From assembly GCF_000378825.1 (NCBI RefSeq), contig NZ_KB900388.1, forward strand, positions 171,578-235,577: a stretch of 64,000 bases of DNA, given 5' to 3'. Positions 8,014-15,060 of the stretch are shown piece by piece (within the stretch, counting starts at the first letter, position 1; each line of letters begins with the position of its first letter). The translations under genes were made by a program, and so were the position numbers. The stretch comes from Salinispora vitiensis (GTDB lineage Bacteria > Actinomycetota > Actinomycetes > Mycobacteriales > Micromonosporaceae). Under the pieces are notes generated by a model. The model was given only the letters and a program-made list of their open reading frames with translations. It did not search any database and was not told where the DNA came from.

Positions 8014-8543
8014 TGGTCACCGTCCGGGACATCGGACGGGTCCAGGTGGCCCGGCACCTCCGCCGCTACCAGCGCCAGTCCCTCCAGGAGGTGTTCGGCG
8101 GCGGCGGCGCACACCGCCCGGGCGTCTCGGGATGCCCGGATCGACAGCGTTTGAGGTACGCCGCCAGGGCGGACCGTCATCCCCGGCACGATCTCTCCCG
8201 TGCGGGGGTCAACGACCACGTCCCCGTCGCACACCACCCGCTGCGCAAGGGCGGCCGGGAACCCTGCCCGCAGTTGCGGGACCGTCTCCACCTCGGACGG
8301 GTACCGCACGAGGCACCACTGCGTCAGCGCGGCAAGGTCGGAGACAACGGGGGCCTCTTTTGACACGGCCAGGGCTACGGTGCCGATGTCGGGTAGCCGC
8401 CAGGACGGGGCGGTGCCGTGCTGCTCCAGTTCGGTGCGGGCCTCGGTGTCGAGGACACCGCGGTGCGCGGCGGCGCGTTTCTTCGCCGCGTCGGCGAGCC
8501 CTTCGAGGCGTAGGACTTCCTGGACGCGTTCGGTGCGGTTCAT
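8010..8543 (-). CDS. Conserved phage protein coupled to the Sak4-like ATPase
   Basis: A 177-residue soluble protein whose ATG (8543) overlaps the stop of the upstream ATPase gene. It has an N-terminal amphipathic helix (NRTERVQEVLRLEGLADAAKK), a central segment (PDIGTVALAVSKEAPVVSDL) and an Asp/Gly-rich beta segment (CDGDVVVDPRTGEIVPGM). Proteins of this layout commonly sit next to phage single-strand-annealing or RecA-like genes, so a partner role in recombination or replication is plausible. No catalytic residues are identifiable and the function is not known. Confidence 0.65.
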   Translation of the reverse strand: MNRTERVQEVLRLEGLADAAKKRAAAHRGVLDTEARTELEQHGTAPSWRLPDIGTVALAVSKEAPVVSDLAALTQWCLVRYPSEVETVPQLRAGFPAALAQRVVCDGDVVVDPRTGEIVPGMTVRPGGVPQTLSIRASRDARAVCAAAAEHLLEGLALVAAEVPGHLDPSDVPDGDQ

Positions 8544-9586
8544 CCGGCCATCTCCGTCTCGGTCTGCTCAGGCGGGAACAGTTCGTGCTTGCGGGCCTTC
8601 CAGCGGGCCTCGAAATGGGCGCCTTCGGCGGGGCTGATCCGGCTGTCCTTCTGCGCTTGGCCGGCGGCCCGCCACACTCGGCGCAGCCCGGCCTCATCGA
8701 CGGCCTGCCCCAGGTCCTCGAGCAGGCCGGTCACGGCGGCCGACAGACCGGGCTGTTCGTCGGTATCCGGTTCGGCCGGCTGCAACGCCACCAGGTCCCG
8801 AGCGACCGGCGAACATCGCAGCGTGTCGAACACGATGCGCTCGATCGACCAATCGGCGGCCAACTCGAGCGGCTGGTCGTAGCCGGGTCGGATGCCGACG
8901 TGCGCCGACCTGACGCCGATCACCGTTCCCGGCTTGGACCGGTCCAGACGGATCCAGCACGACACGTCGAACCCGAGCGTCTTGTGACCCTCGACCCGGT
9001 AGTCACGTTGCCGCTCGATCGGCCGACCGGCCTCATCGAGCGCGGCAACCTCCTTACCGCGCGCGGTCACCACGACGATGCCGGGGAAGGTCATCAACGT
9101 GGTCATCAACCTGCGGTGCCGGGTGCCGGCCTCGTTCCACAGATCCATAGAAATGGTCGGCTCGTCATCGGCGGCCAACTGCGGCCGGTTGTACCTTTTG
9201 GCCTTGGCGTTGTGCCGCCGGCGGGCCTTGTCAGACGCCCAGTCCTTGAGCATGTCCCACTCAGCGGTCATCGAGTCGATGACCAACACCACCGGCGGCT
9301 CGTCGGCGTCGGCCGCGCGTTGGGCTTCGGCCTTGACCGCCACGACAGACTCCTGGATCTGCCCCCAGGTGCCGTCATGCTCGACGACGAGGTAATCCGC
9401 GCCCGGGATAGCGCCGTATTCGTCGGCGGCCCCTTCGCCGAGGTCGATCCAGTACATCTGACCGATCCGCGGACTGGTACTGAACTGGGCGCAGGCCCAG
9501 GACTTCCCGGATTTCTCCCCGCCCTCGATCAGGATCAGCGGCCACGGCACACGGCCGGTGGGCTTACGGGTACGCAGCTCAGTCAC
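8540..9586 (-). CDS. RecA-fold ATPase, Sak4-like phage recombination protein
   Basis: A 348-residue P-loop protein from GTG 9586 (GTGA overlap). Residues about 10-40 carry a strand and Walker A (PLILIEGGEKSGKSW). A Walker B strand follows near residue 110 (PPVVLVIDSMTAEW), then a sensor-like strand (PGIVVVTARGKEV). This is the RecA/Sak4 group of AAA_24-type ATPases that promote single-strand annealing or exchange in phage recombination and replication. Unlike short Sak4 proteins it has an extra about 100 residues at the C-terminus (ALQPAEPDTDEQPGLSAAV onward, ending in a helical EARWKARKHELFPP segment) that may contact single-strand-binding or replication proteins. Fold confidence is high; the sub-family is an inference. 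Confidence 0.8.
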   Translation of the reverse strand: MTELRTRKPTGRVPWPLILIEGGEKSGKSWACAQFSTSPRIGQMYWIDLGEGAADEYGAIPGADYLVVEHDGTWGQIQESVVAVKAEAQRAADADEPPVVLVIDSMTAEWDMLKDWASDKARRRHNAKAKRYNRPQLAADDEPTISMDLWNEAGTRHRRLMTTLMTFPGIVVVTARGKEVAALDEAGRPIERQRDYRVEGHKTLGFDVSCWIRLDRSKPGTVIGVRSAHVGIRPGYDQPLELAADWSIERIVFDTLRCSPVARDLVALQPAEPDTDEQPGLSAAVTGLLEDLGQAVDEAGLRRVWRAAGQAQKDSRISPAEGAHFEARWKARKHELFPPEQTETEMAG

Positions 9587-9918
9587 GCCGCCGCCTCCTG
9601 CTCGTCGAGATGGTCGAGGCGCCGGTCCTCGTCGAGGTCGACGCGGGTGCAGTCGGGACACTGGGCGCCGCCGCACAGGTACAGCCGGTCGGTGGGATCC
9701 CACCGGTGCTCAGGCAGGTCACAGGTGACACAGCTGGCAATGTCGGGGGTCCGCCGGTCCCAGTAGCCGGCGTCCACCCCGGTGCACTCGGGGCAGTAGG
9801 CGACCCACCGCCCGCCAGCGGTGACGCCACTGCGCCAGCCGGCTACCCGGGCCTGCTCTACCGGGATGCTCTCGGTACGGGAATCGGCGGTGCAGGTGAG
9901 CCGATGACTGACGGTCAT
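9583..9918 (-). CDS. Zinc-ribbon-like hypothetical phage protein
   Basis: A 111-residue protein with three CxxC pairs (YCPECTG near 43, SCVTCDL near 63, QCPDCTR near 88) and an acidic C-terminal tail. One pair of CxxC knuckles is enough for a zinc ribbon; three suggest a double site. It overlaps the ATPase gene downstream and the next gene upstream by 4 bp each. Likely nucleic-acid or protein binding; no specific function is proposed. Confidence 0.6.
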   Translation of the reverse strand: MTVSHRLTCTADSRTESIPVEQARVAGWRSGVTAGGRWVAYCPECTGVDAGYWDRRTPDIASCVTCDLPEHRWDPTDRLYLCGGAQCPDCTRVDLDEDRRLDHLDEQEAAA

Positions 9919-10238
9919 GACGCGCCCCCGGACGGCAGCTCGGCGTACCGGTCGGCCAGCGCCGGCCGCGGCCCGCTCGGGTCCGGCGGCCGGATCGCTG
10001 CGGCCAGCTCACGGGCGACCGCGAGCGCGGCGTCCGTGAGTCCGGCGTCCGCCCAGACGCCGTGGCCAAACACCCCGGGGGCGGCGGCGTCCAGGGCGAG
10101 GCTGAGTCGCACATCGCATCCGACGGGGCTGCCCAGCCAGTCCGCCACGGCGGACAGGATGAGGTCGGCGCGATGCGTTGCGTCGACGTCGGGCTGGCCG
10201 AGGATGCCGACGATCTCGTCTCGCAGGTCGTCGCTCAC
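9915..10238 (-). CDS. Hypothetical phage protein
   Basis: A 107-residue, mainly helical protein (DLRDEIVGILGQPDVDATHR, then ADLILSAVADWLGSP) with an Ala-rich C-terminal helix. Its start at ATG 10238 overlaps the upstream coiled-coil gene's stop. No motif permits an assignment. It is retained because both ends show the overlap coupling used by the genuine genes here. Confidence 0.55.
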   Translation of the reverse strand: MSDDLRDEIVGILGQPDVDATHRADLILSAVADWLGSPVGCDVRLSLALDAAAPGVFGHGVWADAGLTDAALAVARELAAAIRPPDPSGPRPALADRYAELPSGGAS

Positions 10239-10513
10239 CGGCCCGCCTCCTCGCGGCTGGCCGCCAGCCGCTCCCGCGCGGCAACCAAACCCACCCGCAA
10301 CTGCTGGGAGGTGCTGATCGCCCGGTCCCGATCGTCACGGGCCTGCCGCAGGTCGGCGGACAGACCTTGGGCCATGTCCCGCCACTGGCCGAGCTGCCGG
10401 GTACGCCGCTGGTAGGCGGCCGTGGTCACGTCGAACGCGTCCTGGAGGCGGGCCCGCTCGGCGTCGGCCGCGTTGAGAGCGGCGGTCAGATCCCGCACCA
10501 TGTCGTCGGTCAT
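10235..10513 (-). CDS. Small coiled-coil phage protein
   Basis: A 92-residue protein that is almost entirely one helix (LTAALNAADAERARLQDAFD, then LRQARDDRDRAISTSQQLR), so a coiled coil. It starts at ATG 10513, overlapping the stop of the pentapeptide-repeat gene as ATGA. The longer frame from 10822 is an Arg/Gly-rich antiphase reading of the pentapeptide repeats and is rejected. Confidence 0.6.
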   Translation of the reverse strand: MTDDMVRDLTAALNAADAERARLQDAFDVTTAAYQRRTRQLGQWRDMAQGLSADLRQARDDRDRAISTSQQLRVGLVAARERLAASREEAGR

Positions 10514-11133
10514 GACCGGACCGCGCCCCGCAGGTCCGCACGCTCCAGGTCCGCGCCCTGCAGGTCCGCGCCCTGCAGGTCCGCGCGCTCCAGGACCGCG
10601 CCCTGCAGGATCGCCTGCCGCAGGACCGCGCCCCGCAGGTTTGCGCCCCGCATGTGCACGCGCCGCAGGTTCGCGCCCCGCAGGTTCGCGCCCCGCAGGT
10701 CCGCACGCTCCAGGTCCGCGCCCTCCAAGTCCGCGCCCCGCAGGTCCGCGTCGCGTCCGTGATCGCGGACCAGACGCGCACCGTCCGCGATGTCCACGAC
10801 GTATGCCCGCCGCAGCCGCCACCGATCGCCGCGGGCGCTGGAGAGCAGGTCAGCGCTCGACCACGCACACAGCAGCAGAGTCACCGCAGGCACGCCGGCC
10901 AACGCCATCGTGGCCCACGTCCGGGCCAGACAGATCCCGTCCCCGACCTCGATCGGGTACTCGTTGCCGTTGCCGTTGATGATCGGCCCCGGCGCGTGAG
11001 CCCACTGGCCGGGCCACGGCCACCGGTAGCCGTGCCGCGAGCGCAGATCAGGGTGGACGGTACGGATACCCCACCGGTCGCAGCCGGCAGGCAGGCCCCG
11101 GTCGGCAGTCAGCACATCAAGCAGGTTTTTCAT
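10510..11133 (-). CDS. Pentapeptide-repeat protein with N-terminal hydrophobic segment
   Basis: A 207-residue protein from ATG 11133, with GGAG 7 nt upstream and an ATGA overlap with the preceding membrane-protein gene. Residues about 72-95 are hydrophobic (TWATMALAGVPAVTLLLCAW), possibly one membrane segment. From about residue 125 to the end run some 16 A(D/N)LxX pentapeptides (ADLRGADLEGADLERADLRG), which fold as a right-handed quadrilateral beta-helix. Such proteins can mimic DNA (MfpA and Qnr bind gyrase), but others have no known partner. Early-gene location is compatible with protection of phage replication or modulation of host topology; this is inference. The coding DNA is itself a near-perfect repeat array (10530-10750). 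Confidence 0.85.
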   Translation of the reverse strand: MKNLLDVLTADRGLPAGCDRWGIRTVHPDLRSRHGYRWPWPGQWAHAPGPIINGNGNEYPIEVGDGICLARTWATMALAGVPAVTLLLCAWSSADLLSSARGDRWRLRRAYVVDIADGARLVRDHGRDADLRGADLEGADLERADLRGANLRGANLRRVHMRGANLRGAVLRQAILQGAVLERADLQGADLQGADLERADLRGAVRS

Positions 11134-11339
11134 GTGAGACTCCAAACGAACTGGGCGCAGACCCACAGGCCGACGCCGATGAGCAGCCCGACGAGCAGGC
11201 CGAGGGCGATGCGGACGAACTCCGGGACGGCCTCGACGGCGTGCCGGGGGCCCTCCACCGCCGGGCAGGCCACGCCGTGGTCACGCCCGGGGACGGTCAG
11301 GCAGCCGGGGCACACCCCGGGGCCCGGGTGGGCGCTCAC
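11130..11339 (-). CDS. Small membrane protein with CxxC
   Basis: A 69-residue protein starting at GTG 11339 (GTGA overlap). It has a CPGCLTVPG knuckle at the N-terminus, a further Cys near residue 24, and a C-terminal membrane segment (FVRIALGLLVGLLIGVGLW) ending close to the C-terminus, so the Cys-containing head is soluble. No family is recognised. Its neighbours on both sides are also small membrane proteins. Confidence 0.6.
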   Translation of the reverse strand: MSAHPGPGVCPGCLTVPGRDHGVACPAVEGPRHAVEAVPEFVRIALGLLVGLLIGVGLWVCAQFVWSLT

Positions 11340-11671
11340 CGGGGATCCTCGAAATCCGTCGCCTCGGAGCGGGCGATCTCCAGCGCGGTCCGCCGCGCCC
11401 ATCCCGGCAGCAGCGGCGGTTCCGGCAGACTGTCCGGGGTGAGCGCTGCGGCGGCGCGAAACCGGTCGCACGCCTCCCGCAGCAGGACCAACTCGGCCTC
11501 CCGGTCGGCCAGCTCGGCGCGGTAGTCCCTGATCCGCTCGGCTTGGTGGCGGATGCGGCGGGACCGGGCCATCAGCTCCCGGTCCATGGTGCGGCAGACC
11601 AGGGCGAGGATCACGGCGACGAGAGTCACAGCGAGCAGGGCGGCCGTGAGAGCCACGGGCAGCAAGGCCAT
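11336..11671 (-). CDS. Small membrane-anchored coiled-coil phage protein
   Basis: A 111-residue protein from ATG 11671 (TGATG overlap). It has an N-terminal membrane segment at about residues 4-26 (LPVALTAALLAVTLVAVILA), then a charged coiled coil (RIRHQAERIRDYRAELADRE), then a short C-terminal tail. This layout recalls Rz/spanin-like or membrane-tethered scaffold proteins, but the position among early genes argues against lysis. The longer frame to 11926 is a shadow of the next gene. Confidence 0.55.
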   Translation of the reverse strand: MALLPVALTAALLAVTLVAVILALVCRTMDRELMARSRRIRHQAERIRDYRAELADREAELVLLREACDRFRAAAALTPDSLPEPPLLPGWARRTALEIARSEATDFEDPR

Positions 11672-11898
11672 CAGGCCACCTCCCGCAGCAGCGCCGGATC
11701 CGGCAGCGGTGTCAGGCCGGGGCAGTGCGGCGGCAGCGTCACCGGCATCTCCGGCGGCGGCGGGTACTCGCCGGCCGCGACACCCCGCCAGTAGGCGCAC
11801 GCCTCGTCGCAGCTCTCCCCGGGCAGGTGCCCGCAACCGAGGTCCGGGACGGTGATCGGATCGGCATCGGCCGAGGGCGACCAGGTCGGGGCGTTCAT
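11671..11898 (-). CDS. Small Cys-containing hypothetical phage protein
   Basis: A 75-residue protein from ATG 11898, overlapping the upstream stop as ATGA. It contains LGCGHLPGESCDEACAYWRG, a C-x-H ... C-x3-C cluster that could bind zinc, followed by a proline-rich tail. No function is known. Confidence 0.5.
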   Translation of the reverse strand: MNAPTWSPSADADPITVPDLGCGHLPGESCDEACAYWRGVAAGEYPPPPEMPVTLPPHCPGLTPLPDPALLREVA

Positions 11899-12077
11899 CG
11901 GGCGCCCCCCGTGTCGCATCGGCCATCGATCAGGCCGGACGAGGCGTGCTCACGCACGTCTACCCCGCACTCACGCGGGCAGGACATGTAGCCCGACTCC
12001 GGGGTGGTCTGCGGCTCTGCTGTCGGCGAGGCGGCGGACATCTGCCGCTCGGTGGTGTCGGTACGATCGGTGTGCAT
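11895..12077 (-). CDS. Small hypothetical phage protein
   Basis: A 60-residue hydrophilic protein from ATG 12077, chosen because GAAGGAG lies 6 nt upstream and the frame before it lacks an alternative with a ribosome site. It has one Cys pair (SCPRECGVD) near residue 32. It overlaps the next gene by 4 bp. Unknown function. Confidence 0.5.
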   Translation of the reverse strand: MHTDRTDTTERQMSAASPTAEPQTTPESGYMSCPRECGVDVREHASSGLIDGRCDTGGAR

Positions 12078-12145
12078 CTGGACTCCTTCGTGAATTGGGT
12101 TGTCCGGGTGTCGAGCCCTTCGCCGACCGCAGATCGGCGGGGGGC

Positions 12146-12430
12146 TCACTTGCTTCCGGCGTGTGCCTCGTCAATGAGGTCGACGAGGCGCCGTATCTGC
12201 CACTCCCGCTCCTCGGCGGGCGTGGCTGGCCGCATCCACCGCGGCTCCCGCTCCGGGGCCGGTGCCGGCGGTGCGGACAGTGATGCCAGGCCGATGGCGA
12301 TGAGGGCCAGGCCGACCGCGATGAGGGCGACCGCGCGGGCGAGCAGGGCGGCGGTGGTTATGCGATCGGCGCGGCGGCCGGGGCCGGGAGGTGGAGTCGG
12401 ATTGCTCGGCCCGGCGGGAGGATGCGTCAT
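12146..12430 (-). CDS. Small membrane protein with charged C-terminal tail
   Basis: A 94-residue protein starting at ATG 12430, overlapping the excisionase-like gene's stop as ATGA. A proline-rich N-terminus precedes one membrane segment (AVALIAVGLALIAIGLASL, about residues 34-52), followed by an acidic/basic helix (EEREWQIRRLVDLIDEAHAG). Nothing identifies a family. The 68 bp after its stop contain the ribosome site of the next gene. Confidence 0.6.
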   Translation of the reverse strand: MTHPPAGPSNPTPPPGPGRRADRITTAALLARAVALIAVGLALIAIGLASLSAPPAPAPEREPRWMRPATPAEEREWQIRRLVDLIDEAHAGSK

Positions 12431-12618
12431 GCGTTGCCCTTCTCCCGCTGCCGCATCAGCGCGTCGACCGCAGACCGGCGGACGCGAAACCGGGGCCGGG
12501 ACTTGCCCTGGCCGATGTCGATGCGGGGGAGTAGGCCGGCCCACACGAGCCGGTAGACCGTCTGCTTGTGGGTGCGCATGACTGCGGCGGCTTCCTTGAC
12601 GGTCAGGTAGGTGTCCAT
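12427..12618 (-). CDS. Excisionase-like helix-turn-helix protein
   Basis: A 63-residue MerR/Xis-type winged helix: TYLTVKEAAAVMRTHKQTVY is a textbook 'DNA-binding domain, excisionase family' start, followed by the wing (GLLPRIDIG) and a basic segment (SRPRFRVRRSAVDAL). Such proteins bend DNA for prophage excision or act as regulators. It is encoded about 1 kb from the integrase on the opposite strand, right after the regulator gene. GTG 12621 and ATG 12618 are adjacent candidate starts; both overlap the upstream stop. Confidence 0.8.
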   Translation of the reverse strand: MDTYLTVKEAAAVMRTHKQTVYRLVWAGLLPRIDIGQGKSRPRFRVRRSAVDALMRQREKGNA

Positions 12619-12905
12619 CACTCGGCCACCTCGAAGAGGTCTTCGAAGCTGACTGATAGCCCGAGTTGGCCCAGCGCCTCGCTGTGGTGCTGGAGCGCCG
12701 CGAGGGTCGCCGCGATAACGGCCTCTCCGGCGTGCTGGTCGCGACGGAGGCGGGTGATGGTGCGTGATGCGATGCCGAGTAGTCGTGCGCGCGCTTGGTC
12801 GGATGTGGCTCCGACGATGCGCGTGTAGAGGTCGAATCGGTCGAGACGTAGCCGGACGTGTGGGCGCGTAACCCCACCAACGTCTGGCCGTGTCCTGACT
12901 TGCAT
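12618..12905 (-). CDS. Phage HTH regulator (first gene of the leftward operon)
   Basis: About 95 residues from ATG 12905. The C-terminal part (ARARLLGIASRTITRLRRDQ, then AGEAVIAATLAALQ) is a helix-turn-helix of a kind often seen at the head of actinomycete prophage early operons. No ribosome site precedes ATG 12905 and the DNA upstream is operator-rich, so a leaderless transcript is likely. GTG codons further in (near 12860) are alternatives. Its divergent neighbour is a second regulator, so together they probably form the lysogeny switch; which of the two represses is not visible. Confidence 0.65.
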   Translation of the reverse strand: MQVRTRPDVGGVTRPHVRLRLDRFDLYTRIVGATSDQARARLLGIASRTITRLRRDQHAGEAVIAATLAALQHHSEALGQLGLSVSFEDLFEVAE

Positions 12906-13016
12906 GTCCGTATTCACGTGTCGGAGATTACTTGGACATGCATGGGCTAGCAAGCGCTACGGGTCACGCATGTCCAAGTCAACCCGGACGTATGACTAGA
13001 CCCGGACATGCATGTC
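12901..13016. promoter_or_regulatory. Operator array of the divergent prophage regulators
   Basis: Four copies of a 9-bp half site lie at 12901-12909 (TGCATGTCC), 12934-12942 (GGACATGCA), 12967-12975 (CGCATGTCC) and 13004-13012 (GGACATGCA), in alternating orientation 33-37 bp apart, about three helical turns. CTTGGACATGC at 12931 and GCATGTCCAAG at 12968 form a perfect 11-bp inverted repeat. A fifth degenerate copy (CGCATGTCG, 13143) overlaps the promoter of the rightward gene. Confidence 0.65.
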
Positions 13017-13153
13017 TGGTTACCGTTACCTGTATGTCTCAGCGAGTGCTACGCAGGGCGCGGAGGTCGGCGATGACCAACCGGCCCATGCGCCCGCCGC
13101 CACTACTGCCACCATTGCCGCGCCTGCCCGCGTCCTCAGACACGCATGTCGCC

Positions 13154-13159
13154 TACCAT
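13154..13159 (+). promoter_or_regulatory. Likely -10 box for a leaderless transcript
   Basis: TACCAT (TANNNT type) ends 6 nt before ATG 13166, and no ribosome site lies between. This is the arrangement of leaderless actinobacterial mRNAs. It overlaps the degenerate operator half site at 13143. No clear -35 box is seen. Confidence 0.45.
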
Positions 13160-13165
13160 GTCCCG

Positions 13166-13603
13166 ATGGACAGTGAGCACCGGATCGATCGGGCCGAGTG
13201 GGCTGCGGTGGTCCGAGAGGTGCTGGAGACGGAGACCGGCGGCAAAAAGGAGCCGCTCGCGCGGCTCCTTAAGATCAACTCAAAGACGCTCAACCGGTGG
13301 CTGGGTGAGGAAGTAGATGTCTCCGAGGAGTACGTCCGCCTCGTTGCCCGGACCACCGGGCGTGACCCGATGGGGTTACTTACGAGGGTCGGGTACTACC
13401 GTGCAGCCGATCTCACCCTCAAACCGGCGCCAACCCCGCTCGAGATCGCGGAGGATGCCGCACTGCGGGTGATCGAGGAGAGTGTTCATCCGCCTCGGGT
13501 CAAGGCCCGGATGCGGGAGCGTTTATACGAGTTGCGCCGCCAGCGTCAGGCTGCGGAGGTCGAAGAGGTGCAGTGGTGGATTGATCACGCCAAGGAGGCG
13601 TGA
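13166..13603 (+). CDS. Phage Cro/repressor-like HTH protein
   Basis: A 145-residue protein. Residues about 10-70 are an XRE/Cro-like helix-turn-helix (WAAVVREVLETETGGKKEPL, then ARLLKINSKTLNRWL, then VDVSEEYVRLVARTTG) and the rest is a helical basic tail (VKARMRERLYELRRQRQ). I chose ATG 13166 because it follows a -10-like box by 6 nt and begins at the domain. The open frame upstream to 12932 crosses the operators and reads as low-quality Pro/Arg sequence. The gene is translationally coupled to the integrase (GGAGGCGTGATG), so repressor and integrase are made together, as expected for lysogeny. Confidence 0.75.
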   Translation: MDSEHRIDRAEWAAVVREVLETETGGKKEPLARLLKINSKTLNRWLGEEVDVSEEYVRLVARTTGRDPMGLLTRVGYYRAADLTLKPAPTPLEIAEDAALRVIEESVHPPRVKARMRERLYELRRQRQAAEVEEVQWWIDHAKEA

Positions 13604-14826
13604 TGGCGTGGATCCGCCAGCTCGACTCGGGTAAGTGGGCGGCTACGATCCGATACGGATCCGGGCCAAATGATCGACTCACGGAGACCGACAGGTCCAA
13701 GGTGGTCATCGCCAGGTGGGCCGCTGACCAGGAAGCCAGCCTGCGGCGGGGTGACTGGATTGACCCGCGCGCCGGCAAGAAGACCGTGGGGGAGTGCTGG
13801 GAGCAGTGGGGAACCACGTCCCGCCGGCTTGAACAGGCCAGCCGACGGCGGGACGCATCCCACTACCGGTGCCATGTAGCACCACGGTGGGCGGACGTGC
13901 GCGTCGGATCGATCCTCAAACCGGATGTGACAGCGTGGGTGGTCGAGATGGAGGGTGCGCACGCGTCGAGCTGCCGCAGCCCGAAAGCCTGTCCCGGGTG
14001 TAAGGCACCAGTCGGCGCGGCCACAATCGAGGGCGCGGTCGGTGTGCTCCGCGCGGTTCTCGACCTAGCCGTGGAGGCCAAGCTGATCCGCGATAACCCA
14101 GCCCGGGGTGTTCGGAAGCCGAAACGCGACGCTCACGTTGACCGGGTCCTCGACCCCGACGAGGAGACAGCGCTCCTGGACGCGCTCGATCGCATGTTCT
14201 CCGATCGTGTCGACGCGCGCCTGTTTGTCGAGTTGGCAGCCGATACGGGAATGCGGTGGGAAGAGGCATCGGCAATTCCACCGTCACTGGTCGATACACG
14301 GCGGCAGCGTATCCACATCGCTTGGGTAATGGAGCGAGATGGCACGGCGCGGCCATACGCAAAATCTGCTGCTGGTAATCGCTCGGTGACCTACGGGGAC
14401 CACCTTTCCGTGCGGATGAAAGAGGCGAAGGTTGCAGCTCGGGAAGTGAAGGGCGTGTTTCCTGGTGACGACCCGGGCAGACTGATCTTTACCTCAGAGA
14501 ATGGTAAGGAACTGCGATATTCAAACTGGCATCGTCGAGTGTGGAAACCGGCGCTGCAAGGCATGCCAGAGCGGCAGATGGTAAAGGGGCATAAGTTCCG
14601 GCCAGCGGTCACGGGCGCAGACTTGGACGACCCGCAGCCGACTCCGCACGACCTGCGGCACACGTTTGGCACCCGGCTCGCGGACGAGGGGGTGCCGTTG
14701 CACGACATCATGGCGCTGATGGGGCATGAGGATGTGCGGTCAGCGCAGCGGTATTTGCACTCGCGGGAGGAAAGGTTCGACCGGGCTCGTCAGGCGTTGC
14801 GCCGGGCGCGTGGTGGATCTTGGTGA
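13603..14826 (+). CDS. int: Phage tyrosine integrase
   Basis: A 407-residue tyrosine recombinase. The N-terminal arm-binding region contains a Cys cluster (SSCRSPKACPGC, about residues 124-135) not usual in the family. The core-binding segment follows (VGVLRAVLDLAVEAKLIRDN). Catalytic residues are visible: Arg in GMRWEEA (about 222), His-x-x-Arg in PHDLRHTFG (about 348-356), and GHEDVRSAQRYLH with Gly-His and the Tyr nucleophile (about 374-386). ATG 13603 overlaps the stop of the repressor-like gene; a GTG three bases upstream is equivalent. It ends 118 bp before the tRNA-Val half site that serves as its attachment site. Confidence 0.95.
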   Translation: MAWIRQLDSGKWAATIRYGSGPNDRLTETDRSKVVIARWAADQEASLRRGDWIDPRAGKKTVGECWEQWGTTSRRLEQASRRRDASHYRCHVAPRWADVRVGSILKPDVTAWVVEMEGAHASSCRSPKACPGCKAPVGAATIEGAVGVLRAVLDLAVEAKLIRDNPARGVRKPKRDAHVDRVLDPDEETALLDALDRMFSDRVDARLFVELAADTGMRWEEASAIPPSLVDTRRQRIHIAWVMERDGTARPYAKSAAGNRSVTYGDHLSVRMKEAKVAAREVKGVFPGDDPGRLIFTSENGKELRYSNWHRRVWKPALQGMPERQMVKGHKFRPAVTGADLDDPQPTPHDLRHTFGTRLADEGVPLHDIMALMGHEDVRSAQRYLHSREERFDRARQALRRARGGSW

Positions 14827-14944
14827 GTCGCCCATGAGTCATGATCTTGATATGTCATGTTGAAACCGCCTAACTTGGCTTAACTCTAGGTGCAGGTCAG
14901 ACGCATGATCGCCGCTCCGTTGCAGGTCGGGGAATCGGCTGGAA

Positions 14945-14990
14945 TTCGTTCACACCGAAGAGGTCACTGGTTCGATCCCAGTATCGCCCA
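14945..14990 (+). other. Prophage attachment site: 3' half of tRNA-Val(CAC)
   Basis: The sequence from TTCGTTCACACCGAAG through the T-arm (GGTTCGATCCC) and acceptor strand ATCGCCC plus discriminator A (14990) is the 3' half of a tRNA-Val with anticodon CAC at 14951-14953. No D-arm or 5' acceptor strand precedes it, so this is a partial copy left by integration. The intact tRNA gene should lie at the other prophage end, left of the window. The identity block begins in the anticodon stem, normal for tyrosine integrases. Confidence 0.85.
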
Positions 14991-14997
14991 CGCAGGT

Positions 14998-15034
14998 AGA
15001 GGCCCAGATCACATCGATGATCTGGGCCTCTTTT
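14998..15034 (+). terminator. Rho-independent terminator downstream of the tRNA-Val half
   Basis: AGAGGCCCAGATCA (14998-15011), loop CATCGA, and TGATCTGGGCCTCT (15018-15031) form a perfect 14-bp stem followed by TTT. It lies 8 bp after the tRNA end and is probably the original tRNA terminator. Confidence 0.85.
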
Positions 15035-15060
15035 CGTCCTGAGTGACCAACTGAGTGGCC

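Noticed and set aside
10530..10750. Short-period direct repeats that could suggest a CRISPR array
   Set aside because: The repeats are in-frame pentapeptide codons without unique spacers.
14881..14990. Complete tRNA gene
   Set aside because: Only the anticodon-loop to acceptor 3' half is present; no D-arm or 5' acceptor strand precedes it.
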